DNA of 64,000 nucleotides from Arsenophonus sp046530735 (GTDB lineage Bacteria > Pseudomonadota > Gammaproteobacteria > Enterobacterales > Enterobacteriaceae): NCBI GenBank assembly GCA_046530735.1, contig JBHEQV010000009.1, positions 1-64,000 on the forward strand, read 5' to 3'. The position numbers and the translations under genes are program-made. How positions within the stretch are numbered: position 1 is the stretch's first letter; every line of letters begins with the position of its first letter. This document shows positions 33,428-43,325 of this stretch, one piece after another. The notes beneath the pieces were generated by a model. The model ran no database searches. It was not told where the DNA came from and worked only from the letters and a program-made list of their open reading frames with translations.

Positions 33428-34087
33428 TTAAAGTAATCCGGGAAAAATAGATTTAGTTCCTGTAATAATAAACTCAATCCCAATTGACATTAATAATAAT
33501 CCCATAATACGAGTAATAACATTAATACCCGTATGTCCTAAATACTTAATTAGAATTGTTGCTGATCGAAAAAGTAACCAACAAGATAAAGTAAAAAAAA
33601 TACAAGTTAATGATAGACCAACTAAATTTTGCCATCCAAACCAACGAGAAGACCAGACAATACATGAACTAATTGCGCCAGGCCCAGCCATTAATGGTAG
33701 TGCTAAAGGAACAACTCCAATGCTATCACAAATTGCAGTTTCTATTTTTTTTTGTTTATTTTGTTTATCTTCACCTATTCGACCAGTAATCATAGACATA
33801 GCAATAGCCGCAATAACTATTCCACCGGCAATACGAAAAGAATCAATAGAAATACCAAATAATTTTAAAAAAACTTCACCTACTAATAACGAAATACATA
33901 AAATAATTGCTACAGAAAAATTAGCCACTAAATTAGTACGATTTCTTTCTGCTACAGATTGATAATTAGTCATACTAATAAATACAGGTAAAATTCCTAT
34001 TGGATTTACTAATGCAAAAAGACCTAAAAAAAATTTAATATAATTAGGAAAATCCAGTAAAATACCAACCACAATTGAGTCCCTCAA
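33428..34087 (-). CDS. ychE: MarC-family inner-membrane protein YchE
   Basis: A 219-residue polytopic membrane protein of the MarC/UPF0056 family with about six hydrophobic segments. Its biochemical role is not established. Conserved blocks include FFLGLFALVNPIGILPVFI, SFRIAGGIVIAAIAMSMI, GVVPLALPLMAGPGAIS and NVITRIMGLLLMSIGIEFI, close to E. coli YchE (215 residues). The ATG used gives an N-terminus about five residues longer than E. coli. The GTG codons at residues 6-7 are alternative starts. It is flanked by decayed DNA on both sides. Confidence 0.92.
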   Translation of the reverse strand: MRDSIVVGILLDFPNYIKFFLGLFALVNPIGILPVFISMTNYQSVAERNRTNLVANFSVAIILCISLLVGEVFLKLFGISIDSFRIAGGIVIAAIAMSMITGRIGEDKQNKQKKIETAICDSIGVVPLALPLMAGPGAISSCIVWSSRWFGWQNLVGLSLTCIFFTLSCWLLFRSATILIKYLGHTGINVITRIMGLLLMSIGIEFIITGTKSIFPGLL

Positions 34088-34264
34088 TCAAATATTAACC
34101 TTAGCTAAAAATTAATTATTAATAATTAAATAATATTTAACTTTATTTAGGAAAACACTTTATACTAGCATAGTATACTTATCTAGCTAAAATTTAAAAA
34201 CTAATTCCAATAACAAAATCAGTTTCTAACTTAGATGCCATACTAAATTTTGTTAACTAATTCT

Positions 34265-34752
34265 GAATTATGCTAGCTTTTTTGGTATATAGAATTTCGG
34301 AGATGGGTACATATCTTGTTGATTGATTTTATGAATGATCTTAACAACAGAGAATGATATGCAATTAAAAATTTCACTCTAGAGGTATCTGTAGAAAACT
34401 AGATATTACTTGTAATTCCTTGTAAGAACTCATCCGTAATACTGGTAAGTAGTTGATAGCACCGCTGTTGAGGGAGAGCTCAAATCTATGCTGCTCAATA
34501 TGCTTAACGCCACATTATCAACTGGCATCAGCATATCATTGTGCATAACGGTTATTTTCTCAGCAAGCCAAATAAGATGACGGGTATTAACGATCTTAGA
34601 TTTAAAGTGCCTAAGGTGTTAAAAATCAGAGCAGCAACAGGATATGTTTCAACAGCTCGTTGCTGACTTACCTAAAGCGTGCAGAAGCAGCGAAGAACTC
34701 CTATTATAGTTTATGCCTGCTATAGCATCTCCTCTTGTTATTTTCAGAAGAG
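34265..34752 (+). mobile_element. IS256-type left half, interrupted
   Basis: The left terminal repeat (GAATTATGCTAGCTTTTTTGG, about 34265) and the first third of the transposase remnant are in plus orientation, through the block equivalent to LLPYLKRxK near 34670. The copy stops exactly where an inverted right end of another copy starts. A plus-oriented right end 2.3 kb further on may be its other half. Confidence 0.72.
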
Positions 34753-35062
34753 TTATTATAGTAAATCTGGTGCGTAACGATCAGGCTCTCCGCTTCATTG
34801 TCATGCTTCAGAGAATCTGTTCTCCATCTTTAAATTAGACGTTGTTTATTAACAATAATAAGTAGATGAAAATCCCCTTAGCCAGTTTTATTTTTTCATT
34901 GCTGCAAGATACCTTTTAAAACCTTGCTAATAAAATATCAAGGGCTTTATCAGCAGTATCGTGACTTTTTGGTAGAAAAATCTCCCGCATATTACTCTAT
35001 TAACTTTTAGTTCTATACCTTTGCAGAGTGAAGGTAGTGAATTATCTATTTTTTTGAATGTG
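34753..35062 (-). mobile_element. IS256-type right-end fragment, inverted
   Basis: It begins with the right terminal repeat on the plus strand (GAGTTATTATAGTAAATCTGG at 34753) and continues as the reverse complement of the transposase 3' part to about 35062. A complete terminal repeat at the junction suggests this copy inserted into the left half at 34265-34752 and later lost its own left part. Confidence 0.68.
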
Positions 35063-36026
35063 ATATAGTATCGTATGATCGACACAGTTACACTGTGTAA
35101 GGGATATTTATGACTAAATATTATTTTATTTTATATTCTGTTATATGTTAATTTTTCAGAATTTTATCTAGATAGATCGAAATAAATCTCCTAGACAACG
35201 GAAATTGGATAAATTATCAGGAAGAGACAACATGCAACTTCACCTATTATACTTTTCCTGATTATCCGAAGCGCTTTATGATCTCTCTGCCAAAATTGAT
35301 GATGACAGACTAACTAAATTTTTTATGACAACACCATAAAAGGCCATACAACGCAATTCCTCCGATTCAGTGCATAATTTTTTAGACACGTACAGAGTAT
35401 TCCTGCTTTAGTCACTATTATCTAGGATTTTGAGAAAACATCCTAGAAAATAACTCTGAATATAATTGCATTGATAGGAAGGATAACTAAAAGTATGCTT
35501 ATTGATGAATTTATTACTTTTATAGGGAAGTAGGGATAATCCCTTCTACTTCGTAATCCTGGAACAAACACAAAAATGGCTGAGCTGATAAATTTGATGA
35601 ATACGGGCAAAATGATAATTTCTATTTCTCTGGAAATATACTCAGAGATAATCTACTAAGATGTATATTCCCCCTAATTAAACAATTTTTCACCATTGAT
35701 GACGACTGGAATAACTTTCCTGAAACACGATGAAAATATTAACTTATGGATCAGTCTATCCTGTCGAGCATATGCCTACCTGTATGGCATTTTGTGCCAT
35801 GTTGGTTGTCTGGCGCTACTGCTGCCTCTCCTGAATGGTTATTACCGCTGTTTTTCTGCCAAAGTTGTAGAGCTTTATAAAAGCTGCAGTTTATATTGAG
35901 TCAAAGCTATTGAGAGCTAGTTAATACAGCAGGTTCATATTTTATCCGATTACAACTATTAATACATTACTTTTATTATTCCTCATCTTAATTTGGTCTG
36001 TTTTTAACAATAACTAGACGCTATTC

Positions 36027-36100
36027 AATACTCTGTCTTCGCGCCCTCACTCGCACTATCCTGAAGTTGGTGGGTTTCCCTCACCGAAAAACAGAGTATT
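36027..36100. repeat. Long hairpin with 10-bp terminal stem
   Basis: AATACTCTGT (36027-36036) pairs perfectly with ACAGAGTATT (36091-36100). Between them an inner hairpin GGTGGG-TTT-CCCTCACC (36069-36085) can form with one bulge. The 74-base structure lies in the higher-GC patch. It could be a recombination site, a repetitive-element palindrome or a structured RNA. No second copy is visible in the window. Confidence 0.6.
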
Positions 36101-36782
36101 AAAATGCTATCTGTGCCTTAACTTATAGTTTACAACTCAATTAACATCTGAATGTTCATATCTCCATCATTCTTGGCAGTCTATAGATTAAATTCCTGCA
36201 TGATTAATCAGGTGTTCTTAAAAAGAACGGTGAATGTGGGAATCCTCTACCGAGATGCTATCATCCGACTGTTGTGCAATAACTATAACCTGATAAATCT
36301 CAATGTCTTTCTTTATCTTGGCATATATCTGATCAAGGAATCTAGTTATAGCGTTATCTGAAGCCACAGTACGGGAACGTTACTGGAAAATGCGTTTTGT
36401 TTAAAAAGACAAAAAGTGGCATAGTGTGAAATACCTTGGTGCCACTACTTTAAGTAACAACTAGTATCTGCGCAAAAACTGAGGCATTACTGAATGAGAG
36501 AAGTGTTGTACACCATTACTATGACTACTAGACTTTAAAGCAATATCTGCAGTAGATCCTAAATTAGGAAGAGATGATTAGACGCTATATATTAGCTATA
36601 TTTCAGCAAGTCATCTTAAGATGGTTCATTATTATAGTTTCTTATTGAAACGTTAATGAGGCACATTATTATTGAAGATGTAATAAGGCGCTAAAGAAGA
36701 GGCAGTTCGCAAAAAAACAGGAAAGGAGAGATTTACTTTTCTGATGAATAGGGATTCCTGTACACAGTTTTTTATAGAATGA

Positions 36783-36803
36783 ACCCTGTCCTGACGACAG
36801 GGT
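36783..36803 (+). terminator. Rho-independent terminator without a recognisable gene
   Basis: A perfect 8-bp stem ACCCTGTC/GACAGGGT with a 5-base loop is followed by ACTTTTTAT. It is a strong plus-strand terminator with no surviving upstream gene, implying that the eroded insert once carried a plus-strand transcription unit. Confidence 0.75.
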
Positions 36804-37059
36804 ACTTTTTATCAACGCTCAAATTAACAATCTGAGGTAACATAACTGTTGTTAGAAACAACACATAAAATAAAAAAGAGGTTATTAACCTAAACTTAGA
36901 GTTAATGTCTCTAAAATTAATATATTAGGTTAAAGAATACATACTCCGATAAAATTTTAACTTACAATAAACCCATTAAACCAATTTAATTTGCTTTTAG
37001 TAATAAAAGCAGAGCTTTTTATCCTGCTCTTAAAGAGCAATTTAATTTTCTAACAATTC

Positions 37060-37372
37060 AAGAAGAATGATTGGAATTCTACTACTTCCCGTCAATGCAC
37101 CAGTGTCAATAATAGTGAAAAAGTTAATTGAATCGGCTTTTGTGATAACGAAGATTCGAAGCCGATGCCTGAAGCACTGTAGTTCAAGAAAAAAAAAGGA
37201 TTTCAATTGTATTTAAGCTGTTTCAGTTTGTTCAGAAAAGTAAAATCAGTTAACTGCATTCAACCTGTTTACCATGAGGTAAACAACCTCTAATTTAAAG
37301 ATGTAGAACAGATTTACGAAGTATGAAAGTGGAATGTAGGTAACAGAAATATACCAGATTTACTAATAACTC
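37060..37372 (+). mobile_element. IS256-type right end
   Basis: The C-terminal transposase remnant is in plus orientation (ACTTCCCGTCAATGCACCAG near 37083, then the GTAGTTCAAGAAAA block) and ends with the best preserved right terminal repeat (CCAGATTTACTAATAACTC, ending 37372). It probably belongs to the same original copy as 34265-34752. Confidence 0.75.
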
Positions 37373-37587
37373 TTTTATATAGTTTTTAACTATAGTGATT
37401 TATAAAAATAAAAAGTTATATGACAATTGTTTTTAAAATAAAAAATACTAGTTTTTATATAAATGTAAAGTTGAGTGTTTTTTTTATATCTGCACAACAA
37501 AGGGCTTGAAAAATAATTAAAAAACATTATTTATATATTACTAATTTAATGTTAGTCGTTATTAATTAATAAAGGAAAGCAATTTTT

Positions 37588-38472
37588 ATGATGCGAATAG
37601 CCTTGTTTTTACTTACAAACTTGGCAGTAATGTTTGTATTTGGAATTATTTTGAGCTTGACTGGTATCCAAGAACAAAGCGTTCCAGGGTTAATGATTAT
37701 GGCTGGTCTTTTTGGTTTTGGTGGTTCATTTATCTCATTACTAATATCAAAATGGATGGCATTGCGTTCTGTTGATGGACAGGTAATTGAAAACCCGACA
37801 ACAGAAACGGAACATTGGTTATTAAATACTGTTAAGCGTCAGTCTGATCAAGCTGGCATTAAAATGCCAGAAGTTGCTATTTATCATGCACTCGATATTA
37901 ACGCTTTTGCTACCGGAGCTCGTCGTAATGCGTCACTGGTTGCTGTTAGTACAGGTTTATTAGAAAGCATGGATCGTGATGAAGCTGAAGCAGTTATTGC
38001 TCATGAGATTAGTCATATTACTAATGGTGACATGGTAACAATGACCTTATTGCAAGGAGTATTAAATACTTTTGTTATTTTTATTTCACGTACTATTGCT
38101 CAGTTAGCGTCTGGACTTTTATCAAATAGCAATAATGAGAATGAAAATAGCCAGGGTAATCCAATGATTTACTTTGCAGTATCAATGGTATTAGAAATCG
38201 TATTTGCTATTTTAGCGAGTATTATTACTATGTGGTTTTCACGTTATCGTGAATTCCACGCAGATGCAGGTTCGGCTGGTTTAGTGGGTAGAGAGAAAAT
38301 GATTGCTGCCCTACAGCGTCTGAAAACAAGTTATGAACCACAGGAAGCTAGTAGTATAATGGCTTTTTGCATTAATGGTCGTTCTAAATCTTTTAGTGAG
38401 TTGTTTTTATCTCATCCACCTCTTGATAAACGCATTGAGGCCTTACGTAGAGGTACTTATCTTAATCGATAA
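37588..38472 (+). CDS. htpX: Membrane zinc metalloprotease HtpX
   Basis: HtpX is an M48-family inner-membrane protease that, with FtsH, removes misfolded membrane proteins. The product has 294 residues (E. coli 293). Two N-terminal helices (about 4-24 and 34-55) precede the zinc motif HEISH (139-143). Two further hydrophobic segments and the third-ligand region REFHADAGSAGLVG follow. AAGGA lies 12 bases before the ATG, and the N-terminus MMRIALFLLTNLAVM matches the family. It is a single-gene unit closed by a terminator. No Cpx-type upstream box could be identified. Confidence 0.97.
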   Translation: MMRIALFLLTNLAVMFVFGIILSLTGIQEQSVPGLMIMAGLFGFGGSFISLLISKWMALRSVDGQVIENPTTETEHWLLNTVKRQSDQAGIKMPEVAIYHALDINAFATGARRNASLVAVSTGLLESMDRDEAEAVIAHEISHITNGDMVTMTLLQGVLNTFVIFISRTIAQLASGLLSNSNNENENSQGNPMIYFAVSMVLEIVFAILASIITMWFSRYREFHADAGSAGLVGREKMIAALQRLKTSYEPQEASSIMAFCINGRSKSFSELFLSHPPLDKRIEALRRGTYLNR

Positions 38473-38485
38473 AACAATAACAAAT

Positions 38486-38507
38486 AATCCCACCTAATAG
38501 TGGGATT
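38486..38507 (+). terminator. Terminator after htpX
   Basis: An 8-bp perfect stem AATCCCAC/GTGGGATT with a 6-base loop is followed by TCTATTT, 14 bases after the htpX stop. Confidence 0.8.
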
Positions 38508-39876
38508 TCTATTTAATTTCAATAGAAAATTTTGTTTTATTCGATTATTAGTTAATAACTTCTATTTGCTTAGGATTTTGCATAGTAAAAAATTATTTTT
38601 ATATTGAGTAAAACTTTTTCCGTATCAGCTTGATTTAGTGACTTTAATCTAAAGGTTATTAAAATTTTAAAAACAATTAATTTCAGTAGCGTAATGATTT
38701 CCGTATCAAGTGTATCTAAAAATTACTTGTTATTTTTAATATTAAAAATTAAAAAATAAAACAATAATTACTTTAATATATTTTACACAGTAATGAAATT
38801 TTATATACGTTTTATACGATTTTTTTTAATTTAAATAATGCATTTAATACAAAATTAATTATTTGATTTTAATATTTATAATATCTCTTTATCACTAATT
38901 GCAGCGGCCATTTAAATGCTGGAATGGTAATAGAAACAGGATTGCTGATCAAAACAGCGGTTATTTCTATTTAGGTAAAAATTATTTAATTTTTTCATGT
39001 AAAGATATTAATAATTATTTTATTACTTTTGTCTTTTATTTTAAAAAATTGGAATAAAAACTTTTAGTGAGATGTATATAATACAGTTATTTTTATGCCT
39101 GCTTGATAGACATAGCTCAATAAGAATTAACTTTTATTTCCATGGAATATAATATGTTTTTGAAGAATTCAGGTTTAACTTTGAGACAATCTTTTATAGA
39201 CTGCAATGGGATTTTTACTACCAAATACTGATTTAGGTAATTTTGATTCTACAGCTAAATATATCGATGTTTTGAGTAATCTAAAGTTTTTGACCAGAAT
39301 TAAAAAACAGTTACACCAATCTAAAGGCTGTTTTAAATTAATGTTTATTTATTTTTCTAACTTCCGTAAGTTTAAGCTATTCAACATACATAATAGATAA
39401 CTAAATTATTTTCCTTGTCCTCTAGTTTCACCAGAGGATTTCTAATAAGATTGTTAAATGTTTTCCTGCAATCGCGAATTTTGCAATGATCTTACTGTAA
39501 CCCTAATAAATCTCCCTCAGGCGGTTACATGCTTACTGTAACAATATAAGCAGAATAAAGTAAAATGAGTTGCTTCAATATATAAATCGATATTATCCGA
39601 TAGATTATTACAAAACTGATCTAATAATATCAGCTTTATGTTGGAAAGGAGTGAAGAAAAAATCTTTTTTGAGATATATGCCTGTTTTCTTTTTCATGAT
39701 AACCTCACACTATAGAAAAAATTTTTTTATACTGCATGAAGGATTTTTCTACCAACTATCTTTGTCAAGCAAAGTAGCCAAATTTCTTGGTGTATATTTC
39801 TAATAATATCAACAAGTAAAACAATTAATTATTTTTACATAAAAATAATTTAATTACTTTTAAAGTTTTGCAATAA
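38508..39876. other. Decayed region between htpX and secA
   Basis: About 1.37 kb without a recognisable gene. Two plus-strand open frames of 64 and 77 codons (39206-39400, 39570-39803) have low-complexity, AT-driven translations and no family match. In E. coli mutT follows secA, but I could not find its Nudix box here. TTACTGTAAC occurs twice (about 39491 and 39534), the second as part of a GTTACA/TGTAAC hairpin. Confidence 0.5.
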
Positions 39877-39900
39877 AAGAGCAAAATATTATCTGCTCTT
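39877..39900 (-). terminator. Terminator after secA
   Basis: AAGAGCA (39877-39883) pairs with TGCTCTT (39894-39900). Read on the minus strand the stem is followed by a T-rich stretch (TTTATT). It lies 27 bases beyond the secA stop codon. Confidence 0.65.
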
Positions 39901-39927
39901 ATTTTAATTGTTTTAGCAATTAAGCTT

Positions 39928-42642
39928 TTAATTCAAGTTACCATGACAATGCTTATATTTTTTGCCTGAACCACATGGACAAAGTTCATTACGACCTATT
40001 TTATAGACTTGGCCTGATATTTGAGGTTCTGTTTTTGAGATCAATGCTTCATTTTTAATTTCATGGCTAAGGTGCTGTTTCTTCATAATAAACTCTGACT
40101 CTTCACGTTTTTGCTGATTAAGAAAATCTACTTTTTCTGGTAATCTAACTTCTAGTTTGCTTAATGTACTAATTACTTCATATTTTAGAGTTTCTAGCAT
40201 ATTCGCAAACATACTAAAAGATTCACGCTTATATTCCTGTTTTGGATCTCTTTGTGCATAGCCTCGTAAATGAATTCCCTGACGCAAATAATCCATTGCA
40301 GCCAAATGCTCTTTCCATAAAATATCAAGAGTTTGTAGCATGATGCTTTTCTCAAAATTACGCATCATCTTATCACTACCTACAATTCTTTCTTTTTCCT
40401 TATAAGCTGCAATTATTTTTTCTAGGATACGTTCACGCAAGGTTTCTTCATGTAATCCTGGTTCTTTATCCAACCACTTTTGAACAGGTAACTTTAAATT
40501 AAAATCCTTACTTAACCGCTTCTCTAAAGCATCAATATCCCACATTTCCTCCAAAGACTGGGGAGGGATATAAGTATCAATAGTTACGGTTATTACATCT
40601 TCACGAATACTGTTAATTGTTTCACTAATATTATCACCATCTAATAAATCATTGCGCTGTAAATATATGGCTCGGCGCTGATCATTAGCAACATCATCAT
40701 ATTCTAAAAGTTGTTTTCGAATATCAAAGTTACGGCTTTCAATCTTACGTTGTGCATTAACGATTGCTTTCGTTACCCAAGGATGCTCAATCGCTTCACC
40801 AGGTTTCATCCCCAATTTACGCATCATTCCAGTCATTCGATCGGAGGCAAAAATACGCATCAAAGAATCCTCCATTGAAAGATAAAAACGGGATGAACCT
40901 GGATCCCCTTGGCGTCCAGAACGCCCACGTAATTGGTTATCAATACGACGAGATTCATGGCGTTCTGTACCAATTATATGCAAACCAGCAGCAGTAATTA
41001 CCGCCTCATGACGATCTTGCCAAGCTCTCTTGATTTGATCAATTTGCTCCTGACTAGCGTTCTCTAGTTTATTAATTTCTGCTTGCCAGCTCCCTCCTAA
41101 TACAATATCTGTACCTCGTCCGGCCATATTAGTTGCAATAGTTACCGAACCTGCCTGCCCGGCTTCAGCAATGATATCTGCTTCCATCGCATGAAACTTA
41201 GCATTTAAAACATTATGCGCAATTTTAGCTTTAGTTAGCTCTTGAGAAATTAGCTCTGATTTTTCGATTGAAATAGTACCTACTAATACAGGTTGACCTC
41301 TGTTAGTACATTTACGAATATCATCGATAATGGCAGCAAATTTGTCTGATTCAGTCATATAAACTAAATCAGGTAAATCATTACGGATCATCGGACGATT
41401 AGTTGGAATAGAAATTGTATTCAATTTATAAATTGATCTAAATTCAAAAGCTTCTGTATCAGCAGTACCAGTCATACCTGCAAGTTTTTCGTATAGTCGA
41501 AAATAATTTTGGAAGGTAATCGATGCTAATGTTTGATTCTCATTTTGAATTTCAACACCTTCTTTTGCCTCAACAGCTTGATGCAATCCATCTGACCAAC
41601 GACGTCCTTTCATTGTACGTCCGGTATGTTCATCAACAATAATAATCTGACCATCTTTGATAAGATAATCTACATTACGACTAAAAAGTGCATGAGCACG
41701 TAGGGCAGCCATAACATGATGCATAAGCATAATATTAGCTGGAGAATATAGAGATTCGCCCTCTTTCATTAAATTCGCTTTTGCTAATAATTGCTCAATT
41801 AATTCTAATCCACGTTCTGTCAACGTAACTTGACGTGATTTTTCATCAACAGAAAAATGACCTTCACCTTGAAAAATATCTGAATCTTCTCTTTCTTGTT
41901 GCCTAAGATTAGAGATTAGTTTATCCATTTTTTTATATATATCTGAACTATCTTCTGCCGGTCCTGAAATAATCAATGGAGTACGAGCTTCATCAATTAA
42001 AATAGAATCAACCTCATCGACTAATGCATAATGAAGTTTACGTTGCACACGCTCTTCTGGACTGAAAGCCATATTATCACGCAGATAATCAAAACCATAT
42101 TCATTGTTAGTTCCATAAGTAATATCCGCGGCATAAGCTGCACGTTTCAATGTCACTGGCATACCTGATAAATTAATACCTACCGTCATACCAAGAAATT
42201 CAAACAGTACTCTATTATTTTCTGCATCACGTTTAGCTAAGTAGTCGTTTACGGTAACAATATGAACACCCTTACCAGTTAAAGCATTTAAATATGCAGG
42301 TAATGTAGATGTTAATGTCTTTCCTTCACCAGTACGCATCTCTGCTATACAGCGTTCATTAAGTACCATTCCACCTATCAACTGAACATTAAAATGCCGC
42401 ATATTAAAAACTCGTTTACTAGCTTCACGAACAGTTGCAAACGCCTCAATGATTAAATCATCTAATGTTGCACCGGATTTAAGGCGCTGCCGAAATTCAT
42501 CAGTCTTGGCTTTAAGTTCTTTGTCAGAAAATTTTTCAAATTTAGGCTCTAATTGATTAATAATATCAACAACTTTGCTTAAACGATGTAAAGTATGATC
42601 ATTACTAGTACCAAAAAATTTTTTTAGTAACTTAGTTAACAT
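39928..42642 (-). CDS. secA: Preprotein translocase ATPase SecA
   Basis: SecA drives secretory proteins through SecYEG using ATP. The 904 residues (E. coli 901) include the Walker A motif GEGKT (105-109), the DEVDSILIDEARTPL Walker B block, the preprotein cross-linking domain and the second nucleotide-binding fold (ATNMAGRGTDIVLGG; LRGRSGRQGDPGSS). The helical wing/scaffold follows. The C-terminal SecB- and zinc-binding tail is intact (Cys888, Cys890, Cys899, His900). In E. coli, SecM arrest upstream regulates secA. Here only a secM fossil remains, so that control is probably lost and secA must be expressed otherwise. Confidence 0.98.
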   Translation of the reverse strand: MLTKLLKKFFGTSNDHTLHRLSKVVDIINQLEPKFEKFSDKELKAKTDEFRQRLKSGATLDDLIIEAFATVREASKRVFNMRHFNVQLIGGMVLNERCIAEMRTGEGKTLTSTLPAYLNALTGKGVHIVTVNDYLAKRDAENNRVLFEFLGMTVGINLSGMPVTLKRAAYAADITYGTNNEYGFDYLRDNMAFSPEERVQRKLHYALVDEVDSILIDEARTPLIISGPAEDSSDIYKKMDKLISNLRQQEREDSDIFQGEGHFSVDEKSRQVTLTERGLELIEQLLAKANLMKEGESLYSPANIMLMHHVMAALRAHALFSRNVDYLIKDGQIIIVDEHTGRTMKGRRWSDGLHQAVEAKEGVEIQNENQTLASITFQNYFRLYEKLAGMTGTADTEAFEFRSIYKLNTISIPTNRPMIRNDLPDLVYMTESDKFAAIIDDIRKCTNRGQPVLVGTISIEKSELISQELTKAKIAHNVLNAKFHAMEADIIAEAGQAGSVTIATNMAGRGTDIVLGGSWQAEINKLENASQEQIDQIKRAWQDRHEAVITAAGLHIIGTERHESRRIDNQLRGRSGRQGDPGSSRFYLSMEDSLMRIFASDRMTGMMRKLGMKPGEAIEHPWVTKAIVNAQRKIESRNFDIRKQLLEYDDVANDQRRAIYLQRNDLLDGDNISETINSIREDVITVTIDTYIPPQSLEEMWDIDALEKRLSKDFNLKLPVQKWLDKEPGLHEETLRERILEKIIAAYKEKERIVGSDKMMRNFEKSIMLQTLDILWKEHLAAMDYLRQGIHLRGYAQRDPKQEYKRESFSMFANMLETLKYEVISTLSKLEVRLPEKVDFLNQQKREESEFIMKKQHLSHEIKNEALISKTEPQISGQVYKIGRNELCPCGSGKKYKHCHGNLN

Positions 42643-42782
42643 AAATATTTTTTCTCAATTAAGGCGGTATCTTTATTTAGAACCACTTATATTATTATCT
42701 GCTTTCAACTAATATAATTAATATATTCAGTTGAATAATAGTTGCTATAAAATTAATAAAAAATCTATGAAATTTCTATATA

Positions 42783-43025
42783 TGGCCAGACTCAAATACC
42801 TTGAACATAAGCAACCTATAGTGCAGTTTGGTGGGTAATATAGTAAGAAGATCCTGTTAATGAACAGATAAAATTATTCTTGTTATAATAAAAAACACTT
42901 AAATTAATCATACAATAAAAAGTATGAAATATATTATAAAACGAAATTGGTTTCTTGTTTCTACTTAAATTAGTATGCAACTTTTTATATCTCTCTCTTT
43001 GTCTAAAAAAAATAAAAATCAGCAA
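42783..43025 (-). pseudogene. secM: secM secretion-monitor pseudogene with fossil arrest motif
   Basis: SecM normally stalls the ribosome at FxxxxWIxxxxGIRAGP, exposing the secA ribosome-binding site when secretion is low. On the minus strand, 42833-42783 reads codon by codon HQTALxVAYVQGIxVWP, where x marks stops. It aligns over all 17 positions without gaps: T152, Q160, G161, I162 and P166 are identical. W155 has become TAG (one base from TGG) and R163 has become TGA (one base from CGA). The motif ends 140 bp before secA, the expected place. The upstream 69-codon frame in the same phase has little resemblance to SecM. The call rests on the arrest segment and position, so chance similarity is possible. 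Confidence 0.6.
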
Positions 43026-43325
43026 ACGAGGAATTTTTTATATTACGTAAACTATGCTTATTCCAATCATTTGGGCCACCAAATATAAAATATGAGATTT
43101 ATTGATATCTATCAGATAATCTAACGTTAAATTTTGCCGGTAATGTTATAATTATTACTAATATGTGACATATTTCAGTCACTTTTGACAAAATTATAGG
43201 TATACTATTTTAATCATTACAATAACTAACAATAGGTGGATGCGGCAAAAATTTTGTTTACCAAAATATCGCCAAAGAACCAATACATTTATTGAATATC
43301 ATATATTATATGACTTGGAGTAAAA

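Larger units (their letters stand above)
35063..37059. other. Unassigned insert with a higher-GC patch
   Basis: Two kilobases lie between pieces of IS256-type sequence. The stretch at about 35.69-36.40 kb is clearly richer in G and C than its surroundings and has two plus frames of 67 and 69 codons (35696-35899 and 36152-36361). Neither resembles a family I know. A frame across 36361-36470 gives short runs slightly reminiscent of the C-terminus of IS5-like transposases, too weak to call. A 7-bp-arm palindrome lies at 35082-35098. The composition and the flanking IS pieces suggest an imported element, perhaps another IS or a phage scrap. Confidence 0.45.

Noticed and set aside
36361..36470. 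Possible IS5-like transposase C-terminus
   Set aside because: Only a few scattered residues agree and frames must be switched, so chance cannot be excluded.
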